The notes beneath the pieces were generated by a model. It was not told the DNA's origin and searched no databases. It saw only the letters and a list, made by a program, of their open reading frames with translations. A program made the position numbers and the translations under genes. This document shows, piece by piece, positions 45,110-54,555 of a stretch of 64,000 bases of DNA (position 1 is its first letter; each line of letters opens with the position of its first letter). Source of the stretch: Sporolactobacillus sp. THM19-2 (GTDB taxonomy: Bacteria; Bacillota; Bacilli; Bacillales; Sporolactobacillaceae); contig NZ_SEMC01000002.1 of the NCBI RefSeq assembly GCF_004153195.1, positions 124,001-188,000 on the forward strand. Direction: 5' to 3'.

Positions 45110-45276
45110 TACAATATTCTAGCTGTGAAAAGAGACGAGACACAGCATGTCTTCTTTTTATACTTTAAGGATAAGTTTTTGAGATCAGAAAAACAAATCC
45201 CCTGGCGGCCTGCAACTTGCCAGTCGGCAAGTTTTTCTTCATCATGAACTGATATTTTCGAGAGGGGTGTTTCACC
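45110..45276 (+). promoter_or_regulatory. Leader with internal terminator before the MFS gene
   Basis: A TACAAT -10 (45110-45115) is followed by about 155 nt that end at the GTG start. Inside is a terminator: AACTTGCC (45214-45221), AGTC loop, GGCAAGTT (45226-45233) and a T-run. A terminator between promoter and gene suggests a riboswitch or other attenuator. I could not match it to a known class. The rest of 44929-45109 shows nothing clear. Confidence 0.5.
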
Positions 45277-46518
45277 GTGCGACAATTCACCATTGCTTCA
45301 TGTGCGCTGTATTTTCTAACTGGTCTGACTGCTATTTCTATTGGATCTGTGATGCCGCAGTTACTGACTTACTATCATGTCTCTTTCACGGTAGGCGGTC
45401 AGCTGATTTTTGTCGGGGCCATGGGTTGTCTCGCCGGTGTTCTGGTATCCTCCTGGCTGAATAATCATTTTCCGCCCAGGCCGCTATTAATCTTTTCTAC
45501 ACTGCTTATTGCTGCAGCACAGTTCAGTATCCTGCTGCTTCCGCCCCTTCCGGTATTCATGACGCTTTACTTTTTGAACAGTGCCGGATCATCCATGATT
45601 AGTATTGTCGTTGCTACGCTGTTTATTGAGGTTTTTTCCGGCAGACAGGCCGTTGCGATGAGTTATCTGGAAGTCTCGTTCGGACTGGGTGCTTTGACCA
45701 TGCCTGTCCTGGCCTCACTTTTTATTGCACTTGACATCTGGCGTTATCTTTTTATTATAACGGTCCTTTTCGCCCTGATTCTGGCCGGTATCTGGACGCA
45801 CATTCAGATTTCGAACAACGCGCAGGATCCGGGGACTTCCGGACCACAGGATGCATCCGGAGCACCGGACACCCGGCCGTTATCCTCCGGCCGGAAGTGG
45901 GCCATCCTTGGCCTGTTTGCCTTTATCGTTTTTGTGTACGGTGGACTTGAGGGCAGTCTGAATAACTTTATGTCTTCGATTTTTATTGATTATCTCGGAG
46001 CCGTTGCCTATACCGCTTCAATCAGTGTCGGTATTTTCTGGTGCGCGATGGTCATCGGCCGGGCACTGACCGGTGTAATCATCCGCAAGGTGACGTACAA
46101 TCGTTATCTACTGATGAATATCTGCGGGGCCATTATCTCGCTTGTTCTCTTTATCCTGATGAAAAATCTGATTTTCGGTTTCATCTTTGTTGCCACACTG
46201 GGACTGATGCTTTCGGGTATCTATTCAATCACCCTGGTCTATGCCAATTATTCCATCCCGAACAGTGTCCATCTCGTGACGCCCATTATCTCCGGTCTTT
46301 CCGGACTGGGCGCGGCCGTCTTCCCGGCTGTCACCGGATTCTCCATTGATCACTCGGGAATGATGACAACGCTGTGGTATCTCGTGGGTATGGCCATCAG
46401 CTATCTGACCATGCTGCTGGTGATCGATCAGATTCGTCGCCGCAGGACGTTTAAAGTGTTCTTTCCGCACCATCTGCTGCGTCCGGCATTCGCCTCGCGC
46501 AGGATGCGTATGAAATAA
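45277..46518 (+). CDS. MFS transporter
   Basis: 413 residues with twelve membrane segments and a cytoplasmic central loop (around residues 180-205) that is rich in Gly, Pro and Asp. SSWLNNHFPPRP is a weak motif A; no sugar- or drug-specific signature is apparent. It resembles TsgA/FucP-like members by general pattern only. GTG start with GAGAGGGGTG upstream. The terminator-bearing leader suggests that expression responds to a metabolite, perhaps the transported one. Confidence 0.8.
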   Translation: MRQFTIASCALYFLTGLTAISIGSVMPQLLTYYHVSFTVGGQLIFVGAMGCLAGVLVSSWLNNHFPPRPLLIFSTLLIAAAQFSILLLPPLPVFMTLYFLNSAGSSMISIVVATLFIEVFSGRQAVAMSYLEVSFGLGALTMPVLASLFIALDIWRYLFIITVLFALILAGIWTHIQISNNAQDPGTSGPQDASGAPDTRPLSSGRKWAILGLFAFIVFVYGGLEGSLNNFMSSIFIDYLGAVAYTASISVGIFWCAMVIGRALTGVIIRKVTYNRYLLMNICGAIISLVLFILMKNLIFGFIFVATLGLMLSGIYSITLVYANYSIPNSVHLVTPIISGLSGLGAAVFPAVTGFSIDHSGMMTTLWYLVGMAISYLTMLLVIDQIRRRRTFKVFFPHHLLRPAFASRRMRMK

Positions 46519-46578
46519 GAAATAAAATGATCAGTCACTCTCCTGTTTGTGACAAAAAGAGGGAAATCATTAAATAAT

Positions 46579-46609
46579 AAAAGGAGCCGGAAAACAGGCT
46601 CCTTTTTTA
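46579..46609 (+). terminator. Terminator of the MFS gene
   Basis: AAAAGGAGCC/GGCTCCTTTT stem with an eight-base loop and a run of six T. Confidence 0.9.
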
Positions 46610-46740
46610 TTTGGCTCTGTCAGGGCCGGCAGCTCGATTCAATCGGCATGGAACGGCAGCCATGTATAACGATAAATATTTATTGATTTACGATAATTCA
46701 GCTATTATAATATAAGGGTTAAAAAAGTGAGGTGCCTGAT

Positions 46741-47220
46741 ATGAGACGGGAAACTGTTTTTTTGCGATTTTCAGTCCTTTTTATGGGGCTTCCTGTTCTG
46801 GCTCTGTGTATCTTTGTGTTGCCTGATATCGCCGGATTTTTTGCAGAATTGAATCCGGATTTTGCTTATTTTCAATATCCTTTTTTAATCGGCTTATATA
46901 TCACGGCAATTGTTTTTTTCGCTGCCCTGTACGAGACGCTGAAGCTTTTACGTTATATTGATAAAAATCAGGCGTTTTCTCAGTTATCTGTTACATCACT
47001 CAAACATATTAAATACTGTGCCCTGATCATCGGCGGCTTATATGTGTTATTTATGCCGCTCATTTATCTCATGGCGGAAGCAGACGACGCACCGGGCATG
47101 ATCCTCATCGGCACGGGCATCATTTTCGGCTGCCTGGTGGTTTCTGTCTTTGCTGCCGTCCTGCAGAAGCTCTTAAAGAGTGCCATAGATATGAAAAATG
47201 AAATCGATCTAACGGTCTGA
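46741..47220 (+). CDS. yoaS: DUF2975 membrane protein, YoaS-like
   Basis: 159 residues with four membrane segments, matching the DUF2975 family; the YIDKNQAFSQLSVTSLKHIKYC segment between segments 2 and 3 is typical. Function unknown. GAGGTG lies six bases before the ATG. A small HTH regulator follows after ten bases, the same pair as B. subtilis yoaS-yozG, so they likely act together. Confidence 0.82.
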   Translation: MRRETVFLRFSVLFMGLPVLALCIFVLPDIAGFFAELNPDFAYFQYPFLIGLYITAIVFFAALYETLKLLRYIDKNQAFSQLSVTSLKHIKYCALIIGGLYVLFMPLIYLMAEADDAPGMILIGTGIIFGCLVVSVFAAVLQKLLKSAIDMKNEIDLTV

Positions 47221-47230
47221 GGTGAACCAC

Positions 47231-47485
47231 ATGGCTATTATCATTCATATTGACGTCATGCTGGCTAAAAGAAAAATGAGTGTTACAGAACTTTCAGAAA
47301 AAGTCGGGGTCACCATGGCTAATCTTTCCATATTAAAAAATGGAAGAGCAAAAGCCATCCGCTTCTCTACTTTAGAGGGCATTTGTGAGGCATTAGACTG
47401 TCAGCCCGGAGATATACTGGAATATACCCGTGACAAAGCAGAAGAAGATGGCAGGCATGTACAGCATCACGAAAGTCAGAAATAG
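47231..47485 (+). CDS. yozG: Cro/CI-family HTH regulator, YozG-like
   Basis: 84 residues. A single helix-turn-helix domain: MLAKRKMSVTELSEKVGVT then NLSILKNGRAKAIRFSTLEG and a C-terminal CQPGDILEY. It should bind DNA and probably controls the operon with its DUF2975 partner. ATG chosen with GAGGTG six bases upstream; the in-frame GTG at 47222 was rejected. Confidence 0.85.
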   Translation: MAIIIHIDVMLAKRKMSVTELSEKVGVTMANLSILKNGRAKAIRFSTLEGICEALDCQPGDILEYTRDKAEEDGRHVQHHESQK

Positions 47486-47618
47486 ATATTCAGCTCTTCT
47501 CCGGATCCATCATGCAACTCCCGACTGCGCCGCCGCAATCACCGGCCGGGGGATTTTTTTGCTTTCTCCCTGCCCGTCCCTCATGGTATAATGACCTAAG
47601 CATTTCTAGAAAAAGGGA

Positions 47619-48113
47619 ATGAGACAGACATTGAGAATAAAACATCTCGATCGTAAAGTCATCCATATCTGGCGCCAGCGCGCCGAAATCACCAATCTTA
47701 TTTTCTGGGTGCTTATTGCCGGACTGATCTTCGCCACGTTCTTCTTCCACTGGCCTTATTTTATTCATTTCATCAGCGGTGGACTTGTCCTGCTGACCCT
47801 GCTGCATCTGATCATCTTTGTCTATGTGGTTCCGCCGATCCGTTACCGTACATATTTCTATGCCATCCGGCAGCAGGACCTTTTGATTCAGGAGGGCGTT
47901 TTCATCATCAGTCAGACCGTGATCCCCTTATCCCGCGTGCAGAATGTTGAAACCGAACAGGGACCGTTGTTGCGCAAACACGGTCTGACCGCTGTTTCGA
48001 TTACAACAGCGGCTGATACGCACGGGATTCCTGCACTGAATGAAGCCGAGGCTGTTTCGCTGCGTGATCAGATATCTGAACTGATCAAGGAGAATGCTGC
48101 CTATGAAGTCTGA
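47619..48113 (+). CDS. ydbS: bPH2-domain membrane protein, YdbS-like
   Basis: 164 residues: two membrane segments (about 28-70) and a bacterial PH-like domain (bPH2) with LIQEGVFIISQTVIPLSRVQ and GPLLRKHGLTAVSITTAA. In B. subtilis ydbST belong to the SigW regulon and help resist antimicrobials from related species. A TATAAT at 47587-47592 lies upstream. The ribosome site AAAGGG is very close to this ATG; a TTG at 47631 is an alternative. It overlaps ydbT. Confidence 0.85.
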   Translation: MRQTLRIKHLDRKVIHIWRQRAEITNLIFWVLIAGLIFATFFFHWPYFIHFISGGLVLLTLLHLIIFVYVVPPIRYRTYFYAIRQQDLLIQEGVFIISQTVIPLSRVQNVETEQGPLLRKHGLTAVSITTAADTHGIPALNEAEAVSLRDQISELIKENAAYEV

Positions 48114-49542
48114 AAAGAAACATCTTCATATCGTCTCCGTACTCACCGAATTTATCGCGACCCTGCGCAATGTCATCCTGCCCGCCGGACTCGGCTTCAT
48201 TGCCGGTTTACGCCATTTCTCTGATTATCTCGGCTATATCCTCCTGATTCCGCTCGTTCTTGCTGTCTTTGATTTCCTTAAATGGCTGCGCCTGACTTAT
48301 GAGATTACAGATGAACATTTTCACCTGCAATCGGGCGTTCTCGTGCGTAACGACCGCTACATCCGCATCAATCGTATCCAATCCGTCCAGATCAGGACGA
48401 ACATTCTGCTGCGCCTGTTCGGGCTCGTTCAGCTGAAACTGGACACGGCAGATCCGGCGAGCAGGGGAGATATTACACTTTCCGTTCTGACAAAAAAGGA
48501 AGCCGGACGGATCCAGAGAGCCATCGGCCATGGTAAAGAGCAGTTAGCGGCAGAGGATAGCCTTGAAGCTGTTCCGGCCGAACAGCCGGCCGCACCGGTC
48601 AAACGCTTTGTCTTATCAGGAAAAGATCTGTGGATGGCGGCACTGACCTCCTCCAACATCGGCATCATCGGGGTCCTGCTCGCCCTGTTCTCGCAGGTTG
48701 ACGATGTGATTCCGGACTCGGTCTGGGGATCCTCGGTGGATTATTTCAGCCATCTGCCGATCACTCTGCTCGTATTTCTGGTTGCTGCACTCGTTCTCCT
48801 TCTCTGGCTGATCTCTCTTTTTGTGACAATGTTACGCTGGGGTGGCTTCAGGCTGACCGTGACAGGCGGTCAGTGGTTTATCCATAAGGGCATTCTCCAG
48901 ACAAAAGATGAAACGTATAAAACCGATCGGGTGCAGGCGATCCGGATCAGGCAGCAGCTGCTCCAGCAACTGTTCGGTTATTGTACGGTTTACGCGGAAT
49001 TAAGCGGCAGTGTCGACGGGGAAAACCGTGATGAGGGTTCGGTACTGGTCTATCCGTTCGTATGTATTAAACAGCTGCCGGATTTTCTGGAGGAGATCAT
49101 TCCCCGGTTTGCGGGTCAAATGGATGTCAGGCGGATCCCTCTGCGGGGTATACTGTACGGGACAGCCCGGCCGCTGCTGTTTCTTACCGTTGCTGCCGGC
49201 GTCCTCACCTGGTTCTTCTCATGGGGTAAATGGCTCTGGCTGATCCTGCCGCCCATTGCCGGATGGATTTATTCCTGCTATTATTCCAGGGGCTGCCGGC
49301 TGAGGAATAACCGGTTCGTCCTGACCGGGCGCTTTTTATCGAAATCAACGGTCATTACATTGACCCGGCATCTGCAGACCTTCTCACGAAAGCGTTCCCC
49401 TCTCCAGCGACAAATCGGACTCGGTAATTTCCGGGTGATGATCCGTTCTTCTGCGCCGCGCGCCTATCGTGTGAACCAAATGGCGTCAGAAGATACTGAA
49501 TCTCTTATGAACCGCCTTAGAAATCATTCTGTGAAAGACTAA
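48103..49542 (+). CDS. ydbT: bPH2-domain membrane protein, YdbT-like
   Basis: 479 residues with up to six membrane segments and three bPH2 stretches, the first two around residues 65-145 (LQSGVLVRNDRYIRINRIQS) and 255-340 (IHKGILQTKDETYKTDRVQA). It matches B. subtilis YdbT, partner of YdbS. AAGGAG lies ten bases before this ATG; the ATG at 48094 is too close. The gene overlaps ydbS by 11 bp. Confidence 0.86.
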   Translation: MKSEKKHLHIVSVLTEFIATLRNVILPAGLGFIAGLRHFSDYLGYILLIPLVLAVFDFLKWLRLTYEITDEHFHLQSGVLVRNDRYIRINRIQSVQIRTNILLRLFGLVQLKLDTADPASRGDITLSVLTKKEAGRIQRAIGHGKEQLAAEDSLEAVPAEQPAAPVKRFVLSGKDLWMAALTSSNIGIIGVLLALFSQVDDVIPDSVWGSSVDYFSHLPITLLVFLVAALVLLLWLISLFVTMLRWGGFRLTVTGGQWFIHKGILQTKDETYKTDRVQAIRIRQQLLQQLFGYCTVYAELSGSVDGENRDEGSVLVYPFVCIKQLPDFLEEIIPRFAGQMDVRRIPLRGILYGTARPLLFLTVAAGVLTWFFSWGKWLWLILPPIAGWIYSCYYSRGCRLRNNRFVLTGRFLSKSTVITLTRHLQTFSRKRSPLQRQIGLGNFRVMIRSSAPRAYRVNQMASEDTESLMNRLRNHSVKD

Positions 49543-49585
49543 AAGGCACGATTGTCCGTCTAAAGGACAAACCGTGCCTTTAGTA
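49542..49585. terminator. Terminator after ydbT
   Basis: AAAGGCACGATTGTCC pairs with GGACAAACCGTGCCTTT (small mismatch), directly at the ydbT stop. The T-run is short. The 158 bp up to ung show no gene. Confidence 0.65.
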
Positions 49586-49743
49586 TGTTTCGTCCTGCGA
49601 TTGATTCCGGGCGCGTCTTCTCCAGTCAGAAAGAACACCCTCAGCTGCTTTAAGCCCCTCTTCAATAACAACAAAGGCGAAAGGGGTGAAAGGCCTGATC
49701 CGGACAGGATTGTACCGCCTGATCATATGTACTCCCTCGCGCC

Positions 49744-50445
49744 TTATCGTTTCAGCGGCACACTCGGCTCATCCATGAAGATCTGCCAGTTAATTGGTTC
49801 TTCTCCCGCCGACTCCAGGTACCTGTTTGCCCGTGAAAACGGGCGGCTGCCGAAGAAACCGTAATGTGCAGAAAACGGGCTCGGGTGCGAAGATTTGATG
49901 ATGAAATGGCGTTCATTGGTAATCAGCTCCTGCTTCGCCTGGGCGTTGCGTCCCCAAAGTATGAACACAATGGGTTTCTCGCGTTCGTTCAGGTCGCGGA
50001 TGACCGCATCAGTAAACTGCTCCCACCCCATACCTTTATGTGAATTAGCCGCGCCCCGCCGGACCGAAAGTACCGTATTCAGCAGCAGGACGCCCTGCCT
50101 CGCCCATTCAATCAGACAGCCATGGTGCGGAATCGGGCAGCCCAGATCATCATGCAATTCCTTGAAAATATTCCGGAGCGACGGTGGCTGAGGGACACCC
50201 GGCTTGACAGAGAAACTGAGCCCGTGCGCCTGGCCCGGTTCATGATAAGGATCCTGGCCGAGAATCACCACCTTTACTTTCTCATAAGGGGTATATTTCA
50301 GCGCGTTAAACAGATCATACATATCCGGATAAATGGTGCGTGTGCTGTATTCTTTTTTCAGAAATGACCTCAGTTTCAGATAGTAATCTTTATGAAATTC
50401 AGACTCGAGAAGAGCTTCCCAGTCATTATTTAGAATATGTTTCAA
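49744..50445 (-). CDS. ung: Uracil-DNA glycosylase
   Basis: 233 residues, family 1 UDG. The water-activating motif GQDPYH (D65) and the C-terminal minor-groove loop [11 protein letters not shown] are intact, with [19 protein letters not shown] between. It removes uracil from DNA. TTG start with GGGAGG nine bases upstream; the frame extends to 50469 but the family homology begins at KHILNNDW. It ends about 28 bp after the nucleotidase gene and may be co-transcribed with it. Confidence 0.95.
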   Translation of the reverse strand: MKHILNNDWEALLESEFHKDYYLKLRSFLKKEYSTRTIYPDMYDLFNALKYTPYEKVKVVILGQDPYHEPGQAHGLSFSVKPGVPQPPSLRNIFKELHDDLGCPIPHHGCLIEWARQGVLLLNTVLSVRRGAANSHKGMGWEQFTDAVIRDLNEREKPIVFILWGRNAQAKQELITNERHFIIKSSHPSPFSAHYGFFGSRPFSRANRYLESAGEEPINWQIFMDEPSVPLKR

Positions 50446-50473
50446 CTTCCCATGCCTCCCTGAATTCAAAAGA

Positions 50474-52042
50474 TCAGTAGATTAATTTCCAGTTATGATT
50501 CACCGTTGCCCGGACGGTTTTGCGGGCTATGATGTCATTGGCCATCAGTTCCGACACATCAATCGGGATATCCCTGACCACTGGTTTGTTCCGGAACATG
50601 AAATAATCTCCACCGCCGCCGGACCGGTAATTATTCATAACGACGTTGTAGTGGCTGTCCATCTGCACCGGTGCGCCATGGTAATCCAGTTTCACGACCC
50701 GACTGCCGGCCGGCTTTGAGATATCGATCACGTAATCGATACCTTCCCACATATCATAATTGTAATGCTGCGGTTTCGGAGTAGTAAAGCCTTCGCTGAC
50801 TTCAATCGGCCCGTTACCCTGATACCTTTTAAAATAGGAAGCCGACTTCTCAAGCGCCTCCCGCATATCGCGTCCGCTGATCCGGATCACTTTCAGTGTG
50901 TTCGGATAAATGTAGTTGGCGCAAATATCACGCATGGACACATCGCGCGGGAGACCGGGCGAATCATTACGAAACAGCGCGGTCGATGAAATATCAGCAC
51001 CCGAAGCCTTCATTTGCAGTTTATTAATGAATTCAATTAATGGATGATCATGTGTCCGAACGTCCATCGGATCGCGAACAAGCATATCCCCTTCAATCCG
51101 GCCGAGCGGACGGTCAAGCCAGGTTTGTGTGGCTTTTTCAAAGGGATCTGTCTGTTTCAACAGTTCTTTGTCTTCCGGGACACCGGTGACCGGCAGCAGT
51201 TCCGACTTTTTCCCGGTGACTTGCCAGCCGTCATCTCTTTTTTCCAGATCAACGGTTACTTTTCCTAAAAAAGTTCCGTTGCAGCCGGGCTGGACAATCG
51301 TTACACCATTCACTTCAGCCCCGCTGATTTTCCGGTGCTGGTGACCGGTCAAAAGCACATCAATACCGGGCACTTCCATGCACAGCTGATAACCCTGGTT
51401 TTCCCCGGTCAGTGCTTCCGTCTCTTCACCGGACGCCGGATCCCGCTCGAATCCACCGTGATAGGAGACAACGACAAGATCTGCCTTTTTCTCCCGGCGC
51501 AACCAGGGCACCCATTTCTTTGCCGCCTCCACCGGATCAGTAAAAGTCATGCCGGTGATATTTTCCGGTTTCTCCCAGTTGGGGATGTACTGGGTGATCA
51601 GTCCAAGAACGGCCACTTTACATCCATTCTGAAAAGTCCTGATGATATACGGTTTCCCGAAATAAGGCTCTTTTGTATCTGTCCTGAGCATGTTTGCTGC
51701 AAGCCAGGGAAAGGCCGAATGACGGACAGCTTCAGCCAGAACTTTTTTCCCAAAATTGAATTCATGATTCCCGACAACAGCACAGTCATAGGCCATCTGA
51801 TTTTCAAGAATCACCATCGGATTCACGCGTTTTCCGTCAAAACGGGCATAATAATAAACCAGCGGCGTCCCCTGAATCAGATCGCCGTTATCAACCAGCA
51901 GCACATGCTCATGCTCTGTCCTTTCTTTTTGCACACGTGTTGCGATTTTCCCCAGTCCTGCTTCCCGGCGAGTGTTATCTGCATAATTGACCGGATAAAT
52001 GCTGCCGTGTATATCACTTGTTTCAAGGATCACCAGTTCCAT
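50474..52042 (-). CDS. Metallophosphatase / 5'-nucleotidase family protein
   Basis: 522 residues. N-terminal metallophosphoesterase domain with [10 protein letters not shown] (residues 8-17), [21 protein letters not shown] and [10 protein letters not shown]-terminal 5'-nucleotidase domain from about 300 with FRNDSPG and [12 protein letters not shown]. The family splits nucleotides or cyclic nucleotides. Most relatives are exported, but this one starts directly with the catalytic domain and has no signal peptide, like B. subtilis YunD. The substrate is unknown. Confidence 0.85.
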   Translation of the reverse strand: MELVILETSDIHGSIYPVNYADNTRREAGLGKIATRVQKERTEHEHVLLVDNGDLIQGTPLVYYYARFDGKRVNPMVILENQMAYDCAVVGNHEFNFGKKVLAEAVRHSAFPWLAANMLRTDTKEPYFGKPYIIRTFQNGCKVAVLGLITQYIPNWEKPENITGMTFTDPVEAAKKWVPWLRREKKADLVVVSYHGGFERDPASGEETEALTGENQGYQLCMEVPGIDVLLTGHQHRKISGAEVNGVTIVQPGCNGTFLGKVTVDLEKRDDGWQVTGKKSELLPVTGVPEDKELLKQTDPFEKATQTWLDRPLGRIEGDMLVRDPMDVRTHDHPLIEFINKLQMKASGADISSTALFRNDSPGLPRDVSMRDICANYIYPNTLKVIRISGRDMREALEKSASYFKRYQGNGPIEVSEGFTTPKPQHYNYDMWEGIDYVIDISKPAGSRVVKLDYHGAPVQMDSHYNVVMNNYRSGGGGDYFMFRNKPVVRDIPIDVSELMANDIIARKTVRATVNHNWKLIY

Positions 52043-52192
52043 GTTGATTGTCGCGCCTCCATCTCAATACTTACATACTATCATTTCACGGCCGTTCTGT
52101 CGGCAGAAAATCTTATTTTCCATGCAGAAAGACGGCGTGATGAAAACAGGTCCTTGAACGTTGTGAAAAAATTGCCTGCATGTCTCTTGATT

Positions 52193-52220
52193 TTGCCTGC
52201 AATCATGTATCACGTATAAT
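52193..52220 (+). promoter_or_regulatory. Promoter of the PBP gene
   Basis: -35 TTGCCT (52193-52198), 16-bp spacer, -10 TATAAT (52215-52220), about 80 bp before the start codon. Confidence 0.6.
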
Positions 52221-52299
52221 AGAAAAAGACGCATGTCTCTTTTGTGTGAATAAATACGACGTTTCTTTATCACCTGAGAATCTACGGAGGTGTCTCACT

Positions 52300-54318
52300 A
52301 TGTTTCGAAGATATGCTGTCCTTGCCGCCCTGCTGTTTTCCTCATTGCTTCTGCTTTCCGGTTGTGGCGGGAATCAGCCGACGGCCCAGGACAGATTTAA
52401 GAGTTTCACCAAGGCCTGGCAGAAACAGGACTTTTCAACAATGTACCAGTTTCTTTCCAGTAAATCACAGAAATCCGTCAGTAAAAGTGCATTTGTTGAT
52501 CGTTATGAACGAATATACAGTGGGATCGAAGCCGGAAAACTGAACGTCACGATCAGAAAATCGGATGATAAAGAAAAAAAGTCAGTTCCTTTTACGGCAA
52601 CGCTGGAGACGGTCGCCGGTCCGGTCCGTTTCAGTCAGAAGGCATCGATGACGCAGGAGCCACGGAATGACAAGGAAAACTGGTATCTGAACTGGACGCC
52701 TTCCCTGATTCTTCCCGGGATGACCGGTGACGATAAGGTGCGCGTTCATACCTCACCGGCAAAGCGCGGTGAAATTGCCGACCGGAACGGCAGACCGCTG
52801 GCCATGAACGGAAACGCCGCACGGATCGATATCGTCCCGGGGCAGCTCCCGACAGGTGCGGACAGAGAGAAAACGCTGAATCAGCTAAGCAAGCTGCTCG
52901 GCGTTCCCCGGGAACAAATAGACAGCGCATTGAAGCAATCGTGGGTCAAGGCGGACAGTCTTGTCCCGGTCCGGACGGTCAATGCCTCGGATCTCGACCT
53001 GATTAAAAAAGCGACACAGCTGCCGGGGATCTACAAGACAAATACAGCCAGCAGAATTTATCCGGACAAACAGGCAAGCGCCCATTTAACGGGGTATGTC
53101 GGAAAGATCACGGCCGAACTGCTGAAGGCACATCCGAATGAAGGCTACAGCGAAAACTCTTACATCGGCCGGACCGGTCTTGAGCTGCTCTTTGAAAAAC
53201 AGCTTCGTCAGCAGGACGGCGCTGAAATTGTCCTGACCGATGCGGCGGGTAATGAAAAAGCAACGATAGCATCAAAAGAAGCGAAAGATGGACAGAATAT
53301 CCAGCTGACGATTGATAAAGACGTTCAGGACAGTCTCTACAGTCAGCTGCAGAAAGAATCAGGCACCGCAACGGCTATCAATCCGAAGACAGGTGATATT
53401 CTCGGGCTTGTCAGTGCCCCTTCCTACGATCCAAACGACTTTGTGCTCGGCATATCGCCGGACGCTTATAACAAGCTGCAGAAGGATCCGAAAAAACCGC
53501 TTCTCAACCGGTTTACTGCCGCATCTGCACCCGGGTCGACTTTTAAACCTTTTACGGCCGCGGTCGCTCTGAGCCATCAGGCCATCGATCCGAACCAGAG
53601 TGTCGCCATCAGCGGCTCGCGCTGGCAAAAAGATAAGAGCTGGGGAGATTACTATGTGACCCGGCTGGATCACGATCCGAACGTCAATCTGCGGGAAGCG
53701 CTCTTCCGTTCAGATAATATTTATTTTGCTCAGACTGCACTGAAGATCGGCGCAAAGAACTTTGCCGCCGACAGTAAAAAATACGGATTCGGCGAATCGC
53801 TGCCCATCCCTTATGCATTCAGGAAATCCACCCTGTCCGGCGACGGGAAACTGGCAAGCGAAACACTTTTGGCGAACTCCGGTTACGGCCAGGGTGAAGT
53901 CAGTGTGAATCCGCTGCATATGTCACTGATTTACTCTGCCTTTGTGAACAACGGAAGCCTGATCAAACCACGCCTCCTGATGAGTGATGAAGCACCGGAG
54001 ATGTGGAAGAAAAATGTCATGTCACCGGACACCGCAAAATTAATCCATAATGATCTGATTCAGGTGATCGACAATCCGGCAGGAACAGCACGGGATGCGA
54101 AAATTAACGGACTGCCTCTTGCCGGAAAAACGGGAACACCTGAATTCAAACAGAAACAGGGTGAAAACGGACGCGAGAACGGGTGGTTTGTCGCTTACAA
54201 TACCGATGATCCAAAACTCCTCGTCACAATGATCGTGGAGAATACGCAGGACCGCGGGGGCAGCCACGCCGTGACGCCAAAAGTCAAAGCTGTATTCCAG
54301 AAATACTTTAATAAATAG
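52300..54318 (+). CDS. pbpC: Class B penicillin-binding protein, PbpC/MecA-like
   Basis: 672 residues. A lipoprotein signal (lipobox LLSGC, Cys22) anchors it; next are an NTF2-like MecA_N domain (about 28-140), a dimerisation domain, and the transpeptidase domain with SxxK at 413-416 (APGSTFKPF), SDN at 471-473 and KTGT at 610-613. It cross-links peptidoglycan. The layout matches B. subtilis PBP3 (PbpC), the homologue of staphylococcal PBP2a, which often has low beta-lactam affinity. ATG with GGAGGTG upstream. Monocistronic. Confidence 0.93.
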   Translation: MFRRYAVLAALLFSSLLLLSGCGGNQPTAQDRFKSFTKAWQKQDFSTMYQFLSSKSQKSVSKSAFVDRYERIYSGIEAGKLNVTIRKSDDKEKKSVPFTATLETVAGPVRFSQKASMTQEPRNDKENWYLNWTPSLILPGMTGDDKVRVHTSPAKRGEIADRNGRPLAMNGNAARIDIVPGQLPTGADREKTLNQLSKLLGVPREQIDSALKQSWVKADSLVPVRTVNASDLDLIKKATQLPGIYKTNTASRIYPDKQASAHLTGYVGKITAELLKAHPNEGYSENSYIGRTGLELLFEKQLRQQDGAEIVLTDAAGNEKATIASKEAKDGQNIQLTIDKDVQDSLYSQLQKESGTATAINPKTGDILGLVSAPSYDPNDFVLGISPDAYNKLQKDPKKPLLNRFTAASAPGSTFKPFTAAVALSHQAIDPNQSVAISGSRWQKDKSWGDYYVTRLDHDPNVNLREALFRSDNIYFAQTALKIGAKNFAADSKKYGFGESLPIPYAFRKSTLSGDGKLASETLLANSGYGQGEVSVNPLHMSLIYSAFVNNGSLIKPRLLMSDEAPEMWKKNVMSPDTAKLIHNDLIQVIDNPAGTARDAKINGLPLAGKTGTPEFKQKQGENGRENGWFVAYNTDDPKLLVTMIVENTQDRGGSHAVTPKVKAVFQKYFNK

Positions 54319-54328
54319 AAAGGGCATG

Positions 54329-54361
54329 AAAAATCCCCGGACAAAGTTCCGGGGATTTTTT
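54329..54361. terminator. Terminator of the PBP gene
   Basis: AAAAATCCCCGGA/TCCGGGGATTTTT stem with a six-base loop, ten bases after the stop. Confidence 0.9.
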
Positions 54362-54459
54362 GCAGGATGAGAAAATATAAAAATCTACGCTGCGGCCCGA
54401 CCGGCACGTGACAGGCGCCGCCAGAGTCTTCTTTTTTCTCAGGCCCATTTCCCTTACAG

Positions 54460-54508
54460 AAAAACAAACAGGCGGCAGATCCATTGAAAAAGATCTGCCG
54501 CCTGTTTT
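54460..54508. terminator. Terminator of the fru-pts cluster
   Basis: CAGGCGGCAGATC/GATCTGCCGCCTG stem (54469-54481 with 54492-54504) with a T-rich tail on both strands, 47 bp after the ptsI stop. Confidence 0.88.
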
Positions 54509-54555
54509 ACATACCGTTTTATCTAGCTGCCCACAAGCAGCCCGATGGGTACTTT

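Noticed and set aside
49486-49674. 62-codon minus-strand frame after ydbT
   Set aside because: It runs through the terminator hairpin, lacks a ribosome site and has no family pattern.
50474-52042. Missing signal peptide on the 5'-nucleotidase as a sign of truncation
   Set aside because: The catalytic domain is complete from its first strand and cytoplasmic relatives such as YunD are known, so it is not a broken gene.
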